A stretch of DNA of 64,000 nucleotides from Myxococcales bacterium (GCA_024640845.1 JAHEEE010000001.1:106453-170452); one strand, 5' to 3'; shown: positions 1 through 9,983, counted from the first letter of the stretch. Made by a program: numbers and translations. The notes: a model not told the origin generated them from the sequence alone.

Positions 1-315
1 CACCGACTGCAGCTTGGTTGCGAGCAGCGCGTTTCCAGTGACCTTGATCCTGCCTTGCATGAAGAACTGCATCGCGGAGCCGGGCTTCTCCGTCATCGCC
101 TTCCAATCGTCAGTCGACAGCTCGATCGTGCATTCGGCATTGCCGAAATCGCCCTCGCTCACCCCGGGCGCATCCTTCATGTTCACCGTCCAGACGCCGC
201 CGCCTTCGCCGTTGACCTTGAAGAGGAAGACCGCATCGACCGCTTTGGCTCTGTCGAGATCGCGCTCGATCGATTGGGGGATGTTTCGTGTGAATGAAGT
301 CTGCGCGTCGGGCAT
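1..315 (-). CDS. SCP2 sterol-binding domain protein (3' end truncated by window edge)
   Basis: Reverse strand reads MPDAQTSFTRNIPQSIERDLDRAKAVDAVFLFKVNGEGGGVWTVNMKDAPGVSEGDFGNAECTIELSTDDWKAMTEKPGSAMQFFMQGRIKVTGN..., SCP2-like; open at the window edge so absent from the ORF track. Confidence 0.8.
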   Translation of the reverse strand, partial: MPDAQTSFTRNIPQSIERDLDRAKAVDAVFLFKVNGEGGGVWTVNMKDAPGVSEGDFGNAECTIELSTDDWKAMTEKPGSAMQFFMQGRIKVTGNALLATKLQSV

Positions 316-367
316 TGGAAGAGGGTGAGCTAACAACGCGCCCCAAACCCTGTCAAGCCGTCCGCGT

Positions 368-898
368 TCAGGTTCCCGTTCCTAGATCCTGCGCGAGGTA
401 TGCGAGAATGACCTCATCGAGCGTCTTTTCGGTCAACACTTCGTGACCGAAGGGCGCCGGTGGCGCCTGCGACACGCGACGGTGCGATCCACTACCTGGG
501 CGGATCTGCTCGTAGGTGGGCGAGCCCTCGACCAAACGAGCCGCCGCGTGTTCCAGGACCTCTGTGCTCAGCTCCCCCGTCGGCACTTCATCCGACTCGG
601 GTGCCTCGACCGCGGCCGGTGGCGCGTCCTCGTCATAGAGGCCATCGCGGAGCGCGATGAACACCCGCTTGTGCTGCTCTTGCATGAGCTTCTTCACCAC
701 GACCGAGAGGTTGTCCGCCTGCAGGTGTTCCTTGTAGGAGGTCTTCTCCGAAGCGAGGATGCGGCCGCCGTCGGCGAAAAGCTGCGTGATGACGTGCGGC
801 CGCTTCACACCCGAATCCTCGGTTTGAATGTGATACAGCTTTCCCTTATGGCGCACGTTCGTGTTGTATCCCACGAGCGGTGAAGGACTCGCTGCCAT
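368..898 (-). CDS. conserved hypothetical protein (NTNVRHKGKLYHIQTEDSG family)
   Basis: 176-aa ORF with a motif I recall from Myxococcota hypothetical proteins; divergent from next gene. Confidence 0.7.
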   Translation of the reverse strand: MAASPSPLVGYNTNVRHKGKLYHIQTEDSGVKRPHVITQLFADGGRILASEKTSYKEHLQADNLSVVVKKLMQEQHKRVFIALRDGLYDEDAPPAAVEAPESDEVPTGELSTEVLEHAAARLVEGSPTYEQIRPGSGSHRRVSQAPPAPFGHEVLTEKTLDEVILAYLAQDLGTGT

Positions 899-916
899 CT
901 CGAAATCATATCCCAG

Positions 917-940
917 AAAGAGGGGGCTGACCCCTTTTTC
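917..940. repeat. short REP-like palindrome GAAAgAGGGGgctgaCCCCTtTTTC in a divergent intergenic region
   Basis: Imperfect inverted repeat read directly; lies between two divergent gene starts. Confidence 0.5.
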
Positions 941-968
941 AAGAGGTTAAGGACCGACGCACCAACTC

Positions 969-2003
969 ATGGCTTCAAACAAGAGGAAAAAGACCCACGT
1001 ACGACCGCTCCTGCCGCGCCCCGGGGCTCGCTACACCTGCTTCGGTGACGGCCTTTGCTGTACGGATATCCACGGCATCGGCCCGCTCACCAAAAAGGAG
1101 TGCGCTCAGATGCGTCGTATCGACCGCAAGTCGGCGGGCTGGAATGACGACCACGACGACTACATGCTCAACACGGCTGCCGACGGCGGTTGCGTCTTCT
1201 TGATGAGCGATCAGCGCTGTTCGGTTCACGCGGAGCACGGCGCCGACGCCAAGCCGGAAGGATGCCGGCGCTTCCCGCTCGGCCTCGTGGCGACGCCGGT
1301 TGGCGGCCGCATCACCACAGATCACCGGTGCCCCTGCCGAACGATGGGCGAGCGTCCCGACATCGAGCCGGCGGCGGTGGAGCCGTCGGTCACCGACGGC
1401 GGCCGTCTGATCGCCGATCGACACATCAAGCGGATCCCGTTGCGAGCGAAGAAGGAGATCAAGTTCTCGGAATGGGAGCCGATCGAAGCGGAGTACCTGC
1501 GCAGGCTTCGAAGCCGCGAGCCGCTGATGGACATCCTGGACGCCGAGCCATTTCCGACGCTTCGAGGCAGCAGTTGGGACAAGCAAGCCGACGAGTTCAT
1601 CGGCGCGCGCGACGGCTCCCAGTTTGGTGTCGCAATGGCGTGGGTCGGCGATACGATAAGCGCACTCCAAAACGGTCACAGCCCTAGGCCGCCAGGTCGG
1701 CCTTGGTCAGGCGCGTTCGACCGCGCGCAGGCGCGATCCCCTAAGCCGCAAACGAGCCGCGAGGTGTTCGGCGACTGGTTGGCGGACGAGGTGTGGGCTC
1801 TCAAGTGGGCGGAGGACTACCACTTTGCTCTCGCGCGAGCGGAGCTCGCCACGCGCCTGACCATCGCGGAGGACATCTGCGCCCGGCTTCGTGCGTCAGG
1901 CGCGCGTGCCGATCGCGCGGCCGCGGAGGCGGTGATGATGCTCGAGGTGGTCGGCGAATCGGACTTCTGGACCGAGATCAAGGACCGCATGCGCGTCTCA
2001 TGA
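969..2003 (+). CDS. YkgJ-like cysteine-cluster protein with extended C-terminal domain (paralog 1)
   Basis: CFGDGLCCTDIHG...C...GGCVFL..QRCSVH...CRRFP...HRCPCRT cysteine pattern. Confidence 0.8.
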   Translation: MASNKRKKTHVRPLLPRPGARYTCFGDGLCCTDIHGIGPLTKKECAQMRRIDRKSAGWNDDHDDYMLNTAADGGCVFLMSDQRCSVHAEHGADAKPEGCRRFPLGLVATPVGGRITTDHRCPCRTMGERPDIEPAAVEPSVTDGGRLIADRHIKRIPLRAKKEIKFSEWEPIEAEYLRRLRSREPLMDILDAEPFPTLRGSSWDKQADEFIGARDGSQFGVAMAWVGDTISALQNGHSPRPPGRPWSGAFDRAQARSPKPQTSREVFGDWLADEVWALKWAEDYHFALARAELATRLTIAEDICARLRASGARADRAAAEAVMMLEVVGESDFWTEIKDRMRVS

Positions 2004-2545
2004 TAGGTCTCCGCGACAGCGAAGTGCTCGCCCTGCAAATCGGGCGACGTTTGCGCGCGACGTCCAAAGTGCTTCGCCGTTGTGAGCTCGGCTTGCCGAT
2101 CGTGGCGGAGGTGCCGCCCATTCTCGACACGGGTGAGCCCTTTCCCACACGGTACTGGCTCACGTGCCCGCTAGCCCACCGTCGAATCGCACGAATCGAA
2201 GCCGGCGGGGGCGTTCGGGAGGCCCAGAACGAAATCGAAGCGAATCCCGGGCTGGCTCAGGCAGTCTCCGACGCGCATGGCCGATACGCACGCGAACGCG
2301 ACTCCGTCGTTCCGCCCGGCGCGCTTCATCGACCAAGCGGCGGGGTAGGGGGATCGTCCGGCGGGGTGAAATGCCTTCACGCACACTATGCGGATTTCGC
2401 CGCCGGCAACGTCAACCCCATTGGTCGTCGAGTTGCTGACCAAATCGGGGATCCGTGCTGCGAGACGGCCTGTGTCGCGTTCATTGACGGCGAGCTTCAG
2501 CGTAATCCAGACTGGCGGGAGCCGAGCGATGACGATCAAGATTGA
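2000..2545 (+). CDS. DUF501 family protein
   Basis: FPTRYWLTCPLAHRRIARIEAGGGVRE...GVKCLHAHYADFAAGNVNPIG; ATG overlaps upstream stop. Confidence 0.8.
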   Translation: MIGLRDSEVLALQIGRRLRATSKVLRRCELGLPIVAEVPPILDTGEPFPTRYWLTCPLAHRRIARIEAGGGVREAQNEIEANPGLAQAVSDAHGRYARERDSVVPPGALHRPSGGVGGSSGGVKCLHAHYADFAAGNVNPIGRRVADQIGDPCCETACVAFIDGELQRNPDWREPSDDDQD

Positions 2546-2972
2546 CCGTGGGGACGCCTTCCCGACCCTCGAGCGAGCGATTTGGTGGAGTCTCGCGATT
2601 GGGTGCAGCGCCTTGTTGGTCACCGCCGCGATGCTCGAGCCCGACCCGCGCGGCTACGGCACTCATGCTCAGCTCGGGCTGCCGCCTTGCGGGTTCCTCT
2701 TGTTCACGGGTGCGCCATGTCCCGGTTGCGGCCTCACGACCGCGTTCGCGCACGCCGTTCGCGGGCATTGGGCACTCGCGGCCAGCGCCAATCCTTTCGG
2801 CCTATTGCTCTTCGCGTTGGCGAGCATAGGCGTTCCGCTGGGCTTGATTGCGGGCTGGCACCGCTGGTCGGTCGACGCAGTTCTCGAGCGCTTCGCGATT
2901 GGTCGCTGGGCGCTGGCGGTCGCCGGCTGTGGTGTCGCGCTCTGGATCGTGCGCCTGACGAACGCGCTTTAG
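2529..2972 (+). CDS. DUF2752 membrane protein
   Basis: CGFLLFTGAPCPGCGLTTAFAHAVRGHW motif typical of DUF2752. Confidence 0.8.
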   Translation: MTIKIDRGDAFPTLERAIWWSLAIGCSALLVTAAMLEPDPRGYGTHAQLGLPPCGFLLFTGAPCPGCGLTTAFAHAVRGHWALAASANPFGLLLFALASIGVPLGLIAGWHRWSVDAVLERFAIGRWALAVAGCGVALWIVRLTNAL

Positions 2973-3841
2973 ACCGAGCGCGGGAGAGCGTGTCGGGTCT
3001 TCTTGAGCAGATCATCCCCGCTCTTGACGCCGGTCTCGGGTGTGCTCGTCACCGCGATGTCGACGACCGGCTTCGGTTCGAGCACTCCGCCCCACAGCTC
3101 CCCCGTTTGCACTTGTCCCTCTAGACGCCGGAGCACGTAGCCCGCGCCATTGGCATCGGTCTCGGGCAACAAGATGCAGAACTCGTCGCGACGCAGGCGA
3201 AACAGATGATCGACCGCGCGAATGCAGCCCTTGAGGCCGGAACCAATCGAGCGCATCGCGCGATCCGCAGTGCCGTCCTCGCTCGACACGGCGAGCTCGG
3301 CTGCGTTGCTCACCCTCACGACCATACAGGTCAACGGGTGTCCGTAGCGAGTCGCGCGCGTGTGCTCGTAGTCCAGGCTGATCAGGAGTTGAGAGGGCGT
3401 GCCCGCGCCCGTGACAGGATCCCGCTGATCGGCGGGCGGGGCGCTCTCTGGGATTCCGAGACGATCGCGGCGCGTCGCGCGAAGAACGTTTCGGACGCGC
3501 CGCTGAATCTCGAACACTCGATACGGACGAGTCAACGTGTCCTCCGCCCCAAGCTCGATTGCCAGCCGTCGTGCCTCGTGATCGCCTTCGTCGCTGACGA
3601 GCAGCACCGGGATGTTCGCGAGGCCGCTGTCTGCCTTCAGGATTCTAAGGATTTCAAACGCGTCGATCTGCGACATCCTGGAATCGAGCACGAGCAGGTC
3701 CGGCGGCTGTCTGGCTACCATGGCGAGGACGTCGGGGCCGTCCGCCGCCGTAATGACGTCGTAGCCCGCTGCTTCGCAGGCCTCGTGGAGTAACCTCAGA
3801 TTGAACGGATCGGGATCCGCGACGAGCACTAGGGCGCTCAT
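2969..3841 (-). CDS. response regulator with degenerate GGDEF-like output domain
   Basis: N-terminal receiver (LVLDSRM); C-terminal DPVTGAGTPSQL...FRLRRDEFCILLPET resembles GGDEF with RRDEF. Confidence 0.75.
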   Translation of the reverse strand: MSALVLVADPDPFNLRLLHEACEAAGYDVITAADGPDVLAMVARQPPDLLVLDSRMSQIDAFEILRILKADSGLANIPVLLVSDEGDHEARRLAIELGAEDTLTRPYRVFEIQRRVRNVLRATRRDRLGIPESAPPADQRDPVTGAGTPSQLLISLDYEHTRATRYGHPLTCMVVRVSNAAELAVSSEDGTADRAMRSIGSGLKGCIRAVDHLFRLRRDEFCILLPETDANGAGYVLRRLEGQVQTGELWGGVLEPKPVVDIAVTSTPETGVKSGDDLLKKTRHALPRSV

Positions 3842-3959
3842 CGTCTCGTCCCGTCTGTGTCTACCCGGTCGCTCGCCCCCACGGCGGTTAAGGTATCATG
3901 CGGCTCGCGATGCCTCCAATCCCCGTGCCTCCGTCGGCAAGCCGGGCTAGCTTGCGGCG

Positions 3960-5285
3960 GTGGTCGCGCCTGCAAGAGAGCTCGCGACGCGTGTTCTACA
4001 CCGCGTCGTACATGACGACGCGTGGGCGGCGCCTACGCTCGACGCGGAGCTGCGTCGAGCATCCATGAGCCGTATCGACGCTGCTCTTGCGACCCAAATC
4101 GTCTACGGCACGCTTCGCGTCGTCCCCGCGCTCGAGGGAGCCTTGACCCGACACGCCCGTCGGCCCATCAAAGTCGACGACTGGTCGCGCGCTGCGCTGC
4201 TCGGGGGCGCGTTTCAACTCCTCCACCTCGAACGTGTTCCGCCACATGCCGTGGTCAACGACACTGTCGAGCTCATTCTGGGCAAACGCGGCAAGCGCCT
4301 TGCTGGTTTCGCGAATGCAATCCTCCGAAAGCTCGCGACGGAGCGCTCTCCTGCGCCGTGTCCGCCTCGTTCGCTCGCTGTGCCTGATTGGCTGAACGAG
4401 GCGCTCGTATCTTCGCTCGGGAAGGAGCGCGCGGAGCGGCTCTTGAAGATCGGCGACGAGCTTCCATCCATCGATCTGCGCGTGCGCGCCGGCATCGATC
4501 GCGACGACGTTGCCGCAGGGATCGTCGGGGCTCGGCCGGACGCGATTGCTTCGGGGACCGCCTGCTCACCGATGGGTCTTCGGGTGACCGGCGCCGGCGA
4601 TCCGCGCGAGCTTCCCGGATACGTGGACGGCCGCTTCGCGGTTCAAGAAGAGGGTGCGCAATCGATCGGATGGTTGCTCGGCGCCAGGCCGGGCGAGCGT
4701 TTGCTCGACGCGTGCGCGGGGCGAGGTGGCAAGACCGCTCAGCTCATCGAAGCCGTGGGTCCGGGTGGCCGGGTCGTCGCCACCGATCTGCACGAGCATC
4801 GCCTCGAGCAGATTGCGAACGAGCTTGCCCGCCTCCGTCTCAGCACCGCTGCGCTCGATACCGCGTGCGTCGATTGGACGGTGGGTGGTGGCGCCGTACG
4901 GGGCGAGTTTGACCGCGTGTTGGTCGACGCCCCGTGCACGGGTCTAGGCACGATTCGCCGGAGACCTGAAATTTTACTGCGGTCTCGGCCTGGGGATGCG
5001 GCCCGCATGGGTGAAACCCAGCGCCTCATCCTTCGGAACGCGGCCGAGCGCGTCCGAAAGGGTGGCACGCTGCTGTATGCGGTGTGCTCGCCGTTGTCAG
5101 AGGAAGGGCCGGGCGTGGTCGACGCGGTCGATCTTCCTGGGTTCGAGCTCCAAGGTGAGCGCGCCTCTTGCCTGAAATCATTGTACTTCGGTTCGGACGG
5201 CCGCTTGGATCTCGGGCCATGGGTGCCAGGCGCTGGGCCCTGGGCTGATGCCTACCAAATCTACATGTGGGTAAATGTAGGATAG
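3960..5285 (+). CDS. rsmB: 16S rRNA (cytosine(967)-C(5))-methyltransferase RsmB
   Basis: NusB-like N-terminus, SAM site LLDACAGRGGKTAQL, VDAPCTGLGTIRRRPE. Confidence 0.9.
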   Translation: MVAPARELATRVLHRVVHDDAWAAPTLDAELRRASMSRIDAALATQIVYGTLRVVPALEGALTRHARRPIKVDDWSRAALLGGAFQLLHLERVPPHAVVNDTVELILGKRGKRLAGFANAILRKLATERSPAPCPPRSLAVPDWLNEALVSSLGKERAERLLKIGDELPSIDLRVRAGIDRDDVAAGIVGARPDAIASGTACSPMGLRVTGAGDPRELPGYVDGRFAVQEEGAQSIGWLLGARPGERLLDACAGRGGKTAQLIEAVGPGGRVVATDLHEHRLEQIANELARLRLSTAALDTACVDWTVGGGAVRGEFDRVLVDAPCTGLGTIRRRPEILLRSRPGDAARMGETQRLILRNAAERVRKGGTLLYAVCSPLSEEGPGVVDAVDLPGFELQGERASCLKSLYFGSDGRLDLGPWVPGAGPWADAYQIYMWVNVG

Positions 5286-5335
5286 TTCGTTGACAGGCAT
5301 TGGGCATAACGCTAGATTCCGCCGAGCTTGAAATA

Positions 5336-5409
<74 letters not shown>

Positions 5410-5450
5410 CTAGAATTGAACACTGCAATTATAATTGCGGCGGAGGAAAG

Positions 5451-6059
5451 ATGGCAAAGGCGCTACCACCGGTCCGAGTTCTCGTCGTCGACGACGACCA
5501 AGCGATCTTGGAGTTTATGGAGACCTTCCTCACGAAGGACGGTTTTCAGGTCACCACTCTCGCCAATGCCAAAGACGCCCCCGAGGAGGTCAAAGACGGT
5601 GGCTATCACCTCGTCGTGCTGGACCTGATGATGCCCGGTATGGGCGGCGTCGAGGTGCTCGAGTCGATTCGCAAGGTCGACAGCGACGTCGCGGTCGTGA
5701 TCTTCACCGGCTACCCGTCTCTCGAAACGGCCGTGCAGTCCATGAAGCTCGATGCGGTCGACTACCTCAAGAAGCCGTTCAATCCAGACGAGTTCCGCGA
5801 AGTCCTCGATCGCGTCATGCGGAAGAAGGGCCTCCTTCGCACGCCTGAGGAAAATCTACACCGCGTGATCGGTGAAACGATTCGCGGCCTCCGCAAGGAC
5901 CGCGGCCTCACGTTGAAACAGATGGCGCGGCGTACGGGCCTCAGCGTGTCGCTACTCTCGCAGATCGAGCGTGCGGAATCGAGCGCTTCCATTAGCTCAC
6001 TTTACAAGATTGCCACAGCGCTCGACGTACGTATCCAAGACCTTTTCGGCGAGTACTGA
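5451..6059 (+). CDS. response regulator with C-terminal XRE-family HTH
   Basis: Receiver VLVVDDDQAILEF...LVVLDLMMPG; C-terminal LTLKQMARRTGLSVSLLSQIERAESSASISSLYKIATAL. Confidence 0.85.
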   Translation: MAKALPPVRVLVVDDDQAILEFMETFLTKDGFQVTTLANAKDAPEEVKDGGYHLVVLDLMMPGMGGVEVLESIRKVDSDVAVVIFTGYPSLETAVQSMKLDAVDYLKKPFNPDEFREVLDRVMRKKGLLRTPEENLHRVIGETIRGLRKDRGLTLKQMARRTGLSVSLLSQIERAESSASISSLYKIATALDVRIQDLFGEY

Positions 6060-6066
6060 GCGGGGC

Positions 6067-7614
6067 TCATCGTCCTGCGGCCTGTGGCGAGCGAAGCAGC
6101 CCGGCCAAGTGCTCGCGCAGGAGTGGATCGACGACCACTTCCAACACCTTGCGGCCGCGCCCGCTGGCTTCCTCCATTCGACCGTCCGCTTGAAGTAGCT
6201 CGACGAGTCGCACCCGCGAAAACAGATCGTCCGGTGCAGCCGTCACCCAGCGTTCGAGCACGACGATGGCGCTCGACCAAAGACCCCTCGACGCGAGCTG
6301 TTCGGCCGCCGCGCGAGCGCGAATGCGCGGCTCGCTCGACGGACTGATTTTGACGGCTGCGTAGTACGCTGCCGCTTCTTCATAGCGGCCGGCTCGCTCG
6401 AAGATCGAGGCTAGCGCGGCTCGCTCGGTCGAGCGCCTCGGGTCGAACAAGCGCAAACCGGCGCCGAGCTCGCCCTCGTCAACGTAGATCTCCGCAAGCT
6501 TCTTGCGAACGCGCAGCGAAGCGTGAGGAGCAGCGCTCAACGCTTCGGCCGCGGCGCCAGCTCGATCTTGGGACAGCGAGCAATCCGCAAGTGCGATCCT
6601 CGATGGCTCGAAGGGCGCGGCGCCAAGCGGGACCTCCGCCAGAGTCGACGCGGCTTGAAGATAGTCCCCACGTCCGAGGAACGCGCTTCCCCTCGCGTAC
6701 TGAACCTGCGCAGAGTGTTCGGCGGCTGCCAGGAGGCGAAGCACGCGATCGTCTTCGTGAAGATCGAGAAGGAGGGTGGCGCGATCGTCGGCGCTGGCCG
6801 CGCGAGCTGCCTCAGCCGAGGTCAAGTAGCTCACGGCGCGAGCTCGCTGACCGCTCTCCCCGAGAGCGCGAAGCCATAGTGCGACGTTGTCTGCCGTGAC
6901 GAGGGAATCGTCCAGCAGTCGAGCCGCGAGCGCAGGCTGCTCTGCGGCCAACGCAAGCGCTGCGGCCTCGAACGCTTGCGTTGGGGGCATGATGCCGGGG
7001 TGGAACGCCAGTGCGAGATGGAGCGTCTCTGCATTCCCGGTGTGGTGTGCGAGAGCCGACAAGGCGGCGCGAGCGCTCTCCCCGAGCTCGGGAGGCGCCC
7101 CTTCGAGATAGTCTGCGAGTACGACCACTGCCCGTTCCACGAGGTCGCGGGCCGCGAGTGTCTCCGCTGTTGCGACGACCGGGTCGGCCCATCGTGGGGC
7201 CCGGTTGGCGGCTAGCGCGAAGGCTGCGAGGGCGGCGTCGACCTCGCCTCGATTCCGCAGGATGCGACCCTCGGCCAGGGCGACACGCGCCGAATCCGGG
7301 TACGCTCGTCGTGCCAACGACAAAGCACGATCCGCACGCCGGGCAGCGCCACTCATCTCATATTCCTCGGCCAGGCGCGTGATCAACAACACGTCGCCGG
7401 CCGGCGCGGCGGCTGCGTTCTCGAATGCGATCGCGGCCTCGTCGTGCAGGCCCTTCGCGGCCTGGAGCTCGCCCTGGATGAACCACTCGTATGCATAGGG
7501 CGAGACCGCCGGACTATCTTCGATGCGCCCGTCGACCACGCGCGGAACGGTGCGCGGAACAGAGGACGCGCAGGCCACGAGACCCAGGAGCAATATCGAT
7601 CCCAAACGGCCCAC
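6067..7614 (-). CDS. TPR-repeat lipoprotein
   Basis: Lipobox-like GLVAC near N-terminus, alpha-helical tandem repeats. Confidence 0.7.
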   Translation of the reverse strand: MGRLGSILLLGLVACASSVPRTVPRVVDGRIEDSPAVSPYAYEWFIQGELQAAKGLHDEAAIAFENAAAAPAGDVLLITRLAEEYEMSGAARRADRALSLARRAYPDSARVALAEGRILRNRGEVDAALAAFALAANRAPRWADPVVATAETLAARDLVERAVVVLADYLEGAPPELGESARAALSALAHHTGNAETLHLALAFHPGIMPPTQAFEAAALALAAEQPALAARLLDDSLVTADNVALWLRALGESGQRARAVSYLTSAEAARAASADDRATLLLDLHEDDRVLRLLAAAEHSAQVQYARGSAFLGRGDYLQAASTLAEVPLGAAPFEPSRIALADCSLSQDRAGAAAEALSAAPHASLRVRKKLAEIYVDEGELGAGLRLFDPRRSTERAALASIFERAGRYEEAAAYYAAVKISPSSEPRIRARAAAEQLASRGLWSSAIVVLERWVTAAPDDLFSRVRLVELLQADGRMEEASGRGRKVLEVVVDPLLREHLAGLLRSPQAAGR

Positions 7615-7757
7615 GCCAGCATCATAATCCAAGCGGCCCTGGGAGGCCCGATCGACCAGGAGATGGGGTTTGACTTCGCTCCATGGCACCCCTAAACCTC
7701 CGCGGAGCGCGAGCCTGCTATTGCACTGATTCCGCGCTCGACATCAGGGAGAAAACG

Positions 7758-9983
7758 ATGGGTCCGATTTGGATGACGCTGCTGTTGGTGAGCACGCTCG
7801 GGTTTTTCTCGTGGTCGGCATTTCGCCGGCTGCGCCAAGTCAAAGTCGGGGTGCCCGACGCTCGTTTCGAGTGGACAGGGGAGCAGATCGCCGATCGCGC
7901 GAAGACCCTGCTCGTCTACGCCTTTGGGCAGAAGAAGATGCCGAACTATACGTTGGCCGGCTTCGCCCACGTCGGCATCTTCGTGGCCTTCCAGGTGCTG
8001 CTGCTCAACAGCTTGATGCTTTGGGGCCGCGGTTTCGACCCAAGCTTCGATTTTTGGGGCCTGCTGAGCACGGACCATCTATTCGGCAAGCTCTATTCGT
8101 TCGCCAAGGAAATGGCGGCCTTTGCTGCCATCGTCGGCTCCATCGCGTTCCTCTACCTCCGGTGGGTGAAGCGCGGCCAGGACAGCGGTGACCCCAAAGA
8201 GGTCAAAAACAAGCCGCGCATGACGCTCGGTCATCACGTCGACCGGTATGTGTTCACAGAGCCGATTCTCATTCTTTTCATCATCATCACCATGATGGCT
8301 GCCGACTTCCTCTACGTCGGCGCATCGCTGGCACTCGAGTCCGCAGCGACCGGTGATCCGATTCACGCCGGTTGGTGGGAGCCGTTCGGCGGGATCTTCG
8401 CCCAGCTCCTATCGGGGGTCGACAACTCGCGCGTCGTGACGGCGCTGCAGCATGCCGGGTTTTGGTGGCACTCGGCCTTCGTGCTCATCTTCCTCAACAT
8501 CCTGCCGTATTCGAAGCATTTCCACGTGCTCACCGTCATTCCGAACGTGTTCGCGTACGACCGCCGACCCAATGCGCTTCCCAAAGTCGAGGACCTGGAA
8601 GGCAAGGTCGAGCGTGAGGAGTCCCTGGGGATCAATCGCCTGAGCGACCTTAGCTACAAACACATCATGGACCTGTACACCTGCACGGAATGCGGGCGTT
8701 GCAGCGACAACTGCCCGGCCTACATCACGGGCAAGAAGCTTTCACCAAAGCACCTCACGCTCGCGATTCGCGACCATCTCTACGCGACCGAGAAAGCCAT
8801 GTTCGGCAAGAACGCCCTGGTCGAGGAGCCAAGCGACACCGCTACGGCCACGCCGAAGGAAAGCGACGGCGAGGAACCGATTCACACCTTCCCACAGGCA
8901 CCAGAGGGCGGATACTTCGTCGGCGAGACTATCGTCGACCTCGTCCCAAACATCCTTCATCCAGACGTGATCTGGGGCTGCACCTCGTGTCGCGCATGTG
9001 AGGAGCAGTGCCCCGTGATGATCTCGTACGTCGACAAGATCATCGGCATGCGGCGCGAAGAGGTCATGATGAAGAACGAGTTTCCCGGCCAGCTCCAGGG
9101 CGCGTTCAACGGCATCGAGACCAATGGTAACCCCTGGAACCTTTCCGCGATGGACCGCGCTGACTGGGCGGATGGTCTGGACATCCCGACTTTGAGCGAC
9201 AAGCCCGACGCCGACGTCCTCTACTGGGTAGGGTGCGCAGCAAGCTACGACGACCGCGCCAAAAAGGTCGCGCGCGCGGTCTCGAAGCTGCTCAAGAAAG
9301 CGCGGGTCGACTTCGCCATCCTAGGCACCGAGGAGACATGCACCGGTGACCCTGCGCGTCGCGCCGGCAACGAGTACCTCTTCCAGATGCTCGCCGAGCA
9401 GAACATCGAGACGCTCAACGGCTACGAGGCGTCCAAGAAAACGATCATCACCGCGTGCCCCCACTGCTTCAATACGCTCGCCAACGAGTACAGCGATTTC
9501 GGAGGCACCTACGACGTCGTGCACCACACAGACTTCCTCAACGGGCTGCTTGTCGCTGGCAAGCTGATCCCTTCGAAGGCCGTAAGAGGAAAGGTTGTCT
9601 ATCACGACAGCTGTTACCTCGGCCGCTACAACCAGGTCTACGATTCGCCGCGCCAGATTCTCGAGTCCATCGAGGGCCTCGAGCTCACCGAGGTCGAGTA
9701 TTGGAACCGGAAGAAGGGTCTCTGTTGTGGAGCGGGTGGCGCGCAGATGTTCATGGAGGAGCAGGAGGGCGACGAGCGCGTGAACAACAAGCGCACGCTT
9801 CAGCTTCTCAATACGGGCGCGACGACGATTGCGAGTGGTTGCCCCTTCTGCATGACCATGCTCACCGACGGTCTCAAGGCGCAGGACAAGGAAGAAGAGA
9901 TCGAGCAGCGCGACATTGCCGAGATCCTCGCCGAAGCGATCGAGCTCGACGAGGTCGAGCAGACTCCCGTCGCAGCTGAGTAG
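7758..9983 (+). CDS. heterodisulfide reductase-like (Fe-S)-binding oxidoreductase with N-terminal membrane domain
   Basis: Two CxxCxxCxxxCP clusters (CTECGRCSDNCP, CTSCRACEEQCP), two CCG-type domains. Confidence 0.85.
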   Translation: MGPIWMTLLLVSTLGFFSWSAFRRLRQVKVGVPDARFEWTGEQIADRAKTLLVYAFGQKKMPNYTLAGFAHVGIFVAFQVLLLNSLMLWGRGFDPSFDFWGLLSTDHLFGKLYSFAKEMAAFAAIVGSIAFLYLRWVKRGQDSGDPKEVKNKPRMTLGHHVDRYVFTEPILILFIIITMMAADFLYVGASLALESAATGDPIHAGWWEPFGGIFAQLLSGVDNSRVVTALQHAGFWWHSAFVLIFLNILPYSKHFHVLTVIPNVFAYDRRPNALPKVEDLEGKVEREESLGINRLSDLSYKHIMDLYTCTECGRCSDNCPAYITGKKLSPKHLTLAIRDHLYATEKAMFGKNALVEEPSDTATATPKESDGEEPIHTFPQAPEGGYFVGETIVDLVPNILHPDVIWGCTSCRACEEQCPVMISYVDKIIGMRREEVMMKNEFPGQLQGAFNGIETNGNPWNLSAMDRADWADGLDIPTLSDKPDADVLYWVGCAASYDDRAKKVARAVSKLLKKARVDFAILGTEETCTGDPARRAGNEYLFQMLAEQNIETLNGYEASKKTIITACPHCFNTLANEYSDFGGTYDVVHHTDFLNGLLVAGKLIPSKAVRGKVVYHDSCYLGRYNQVYDSPRQILESIEGLELTEVEYWNRKKGLCCGAGGAQMFMEEQEGDERVNNKRTLQLLNTGATTIASGCPFCMTMLTDGLKAQDKEEEIEQRDIAEILAEAIELDEVEQTPVAAE

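Noticed and set aside
5262-5283. CTACAT...ATGTAG hairpin at the end of rsmB as terminator
   Set aside because: Only 6 bp, overlaps coding end and lacks a T tract; not convincing.
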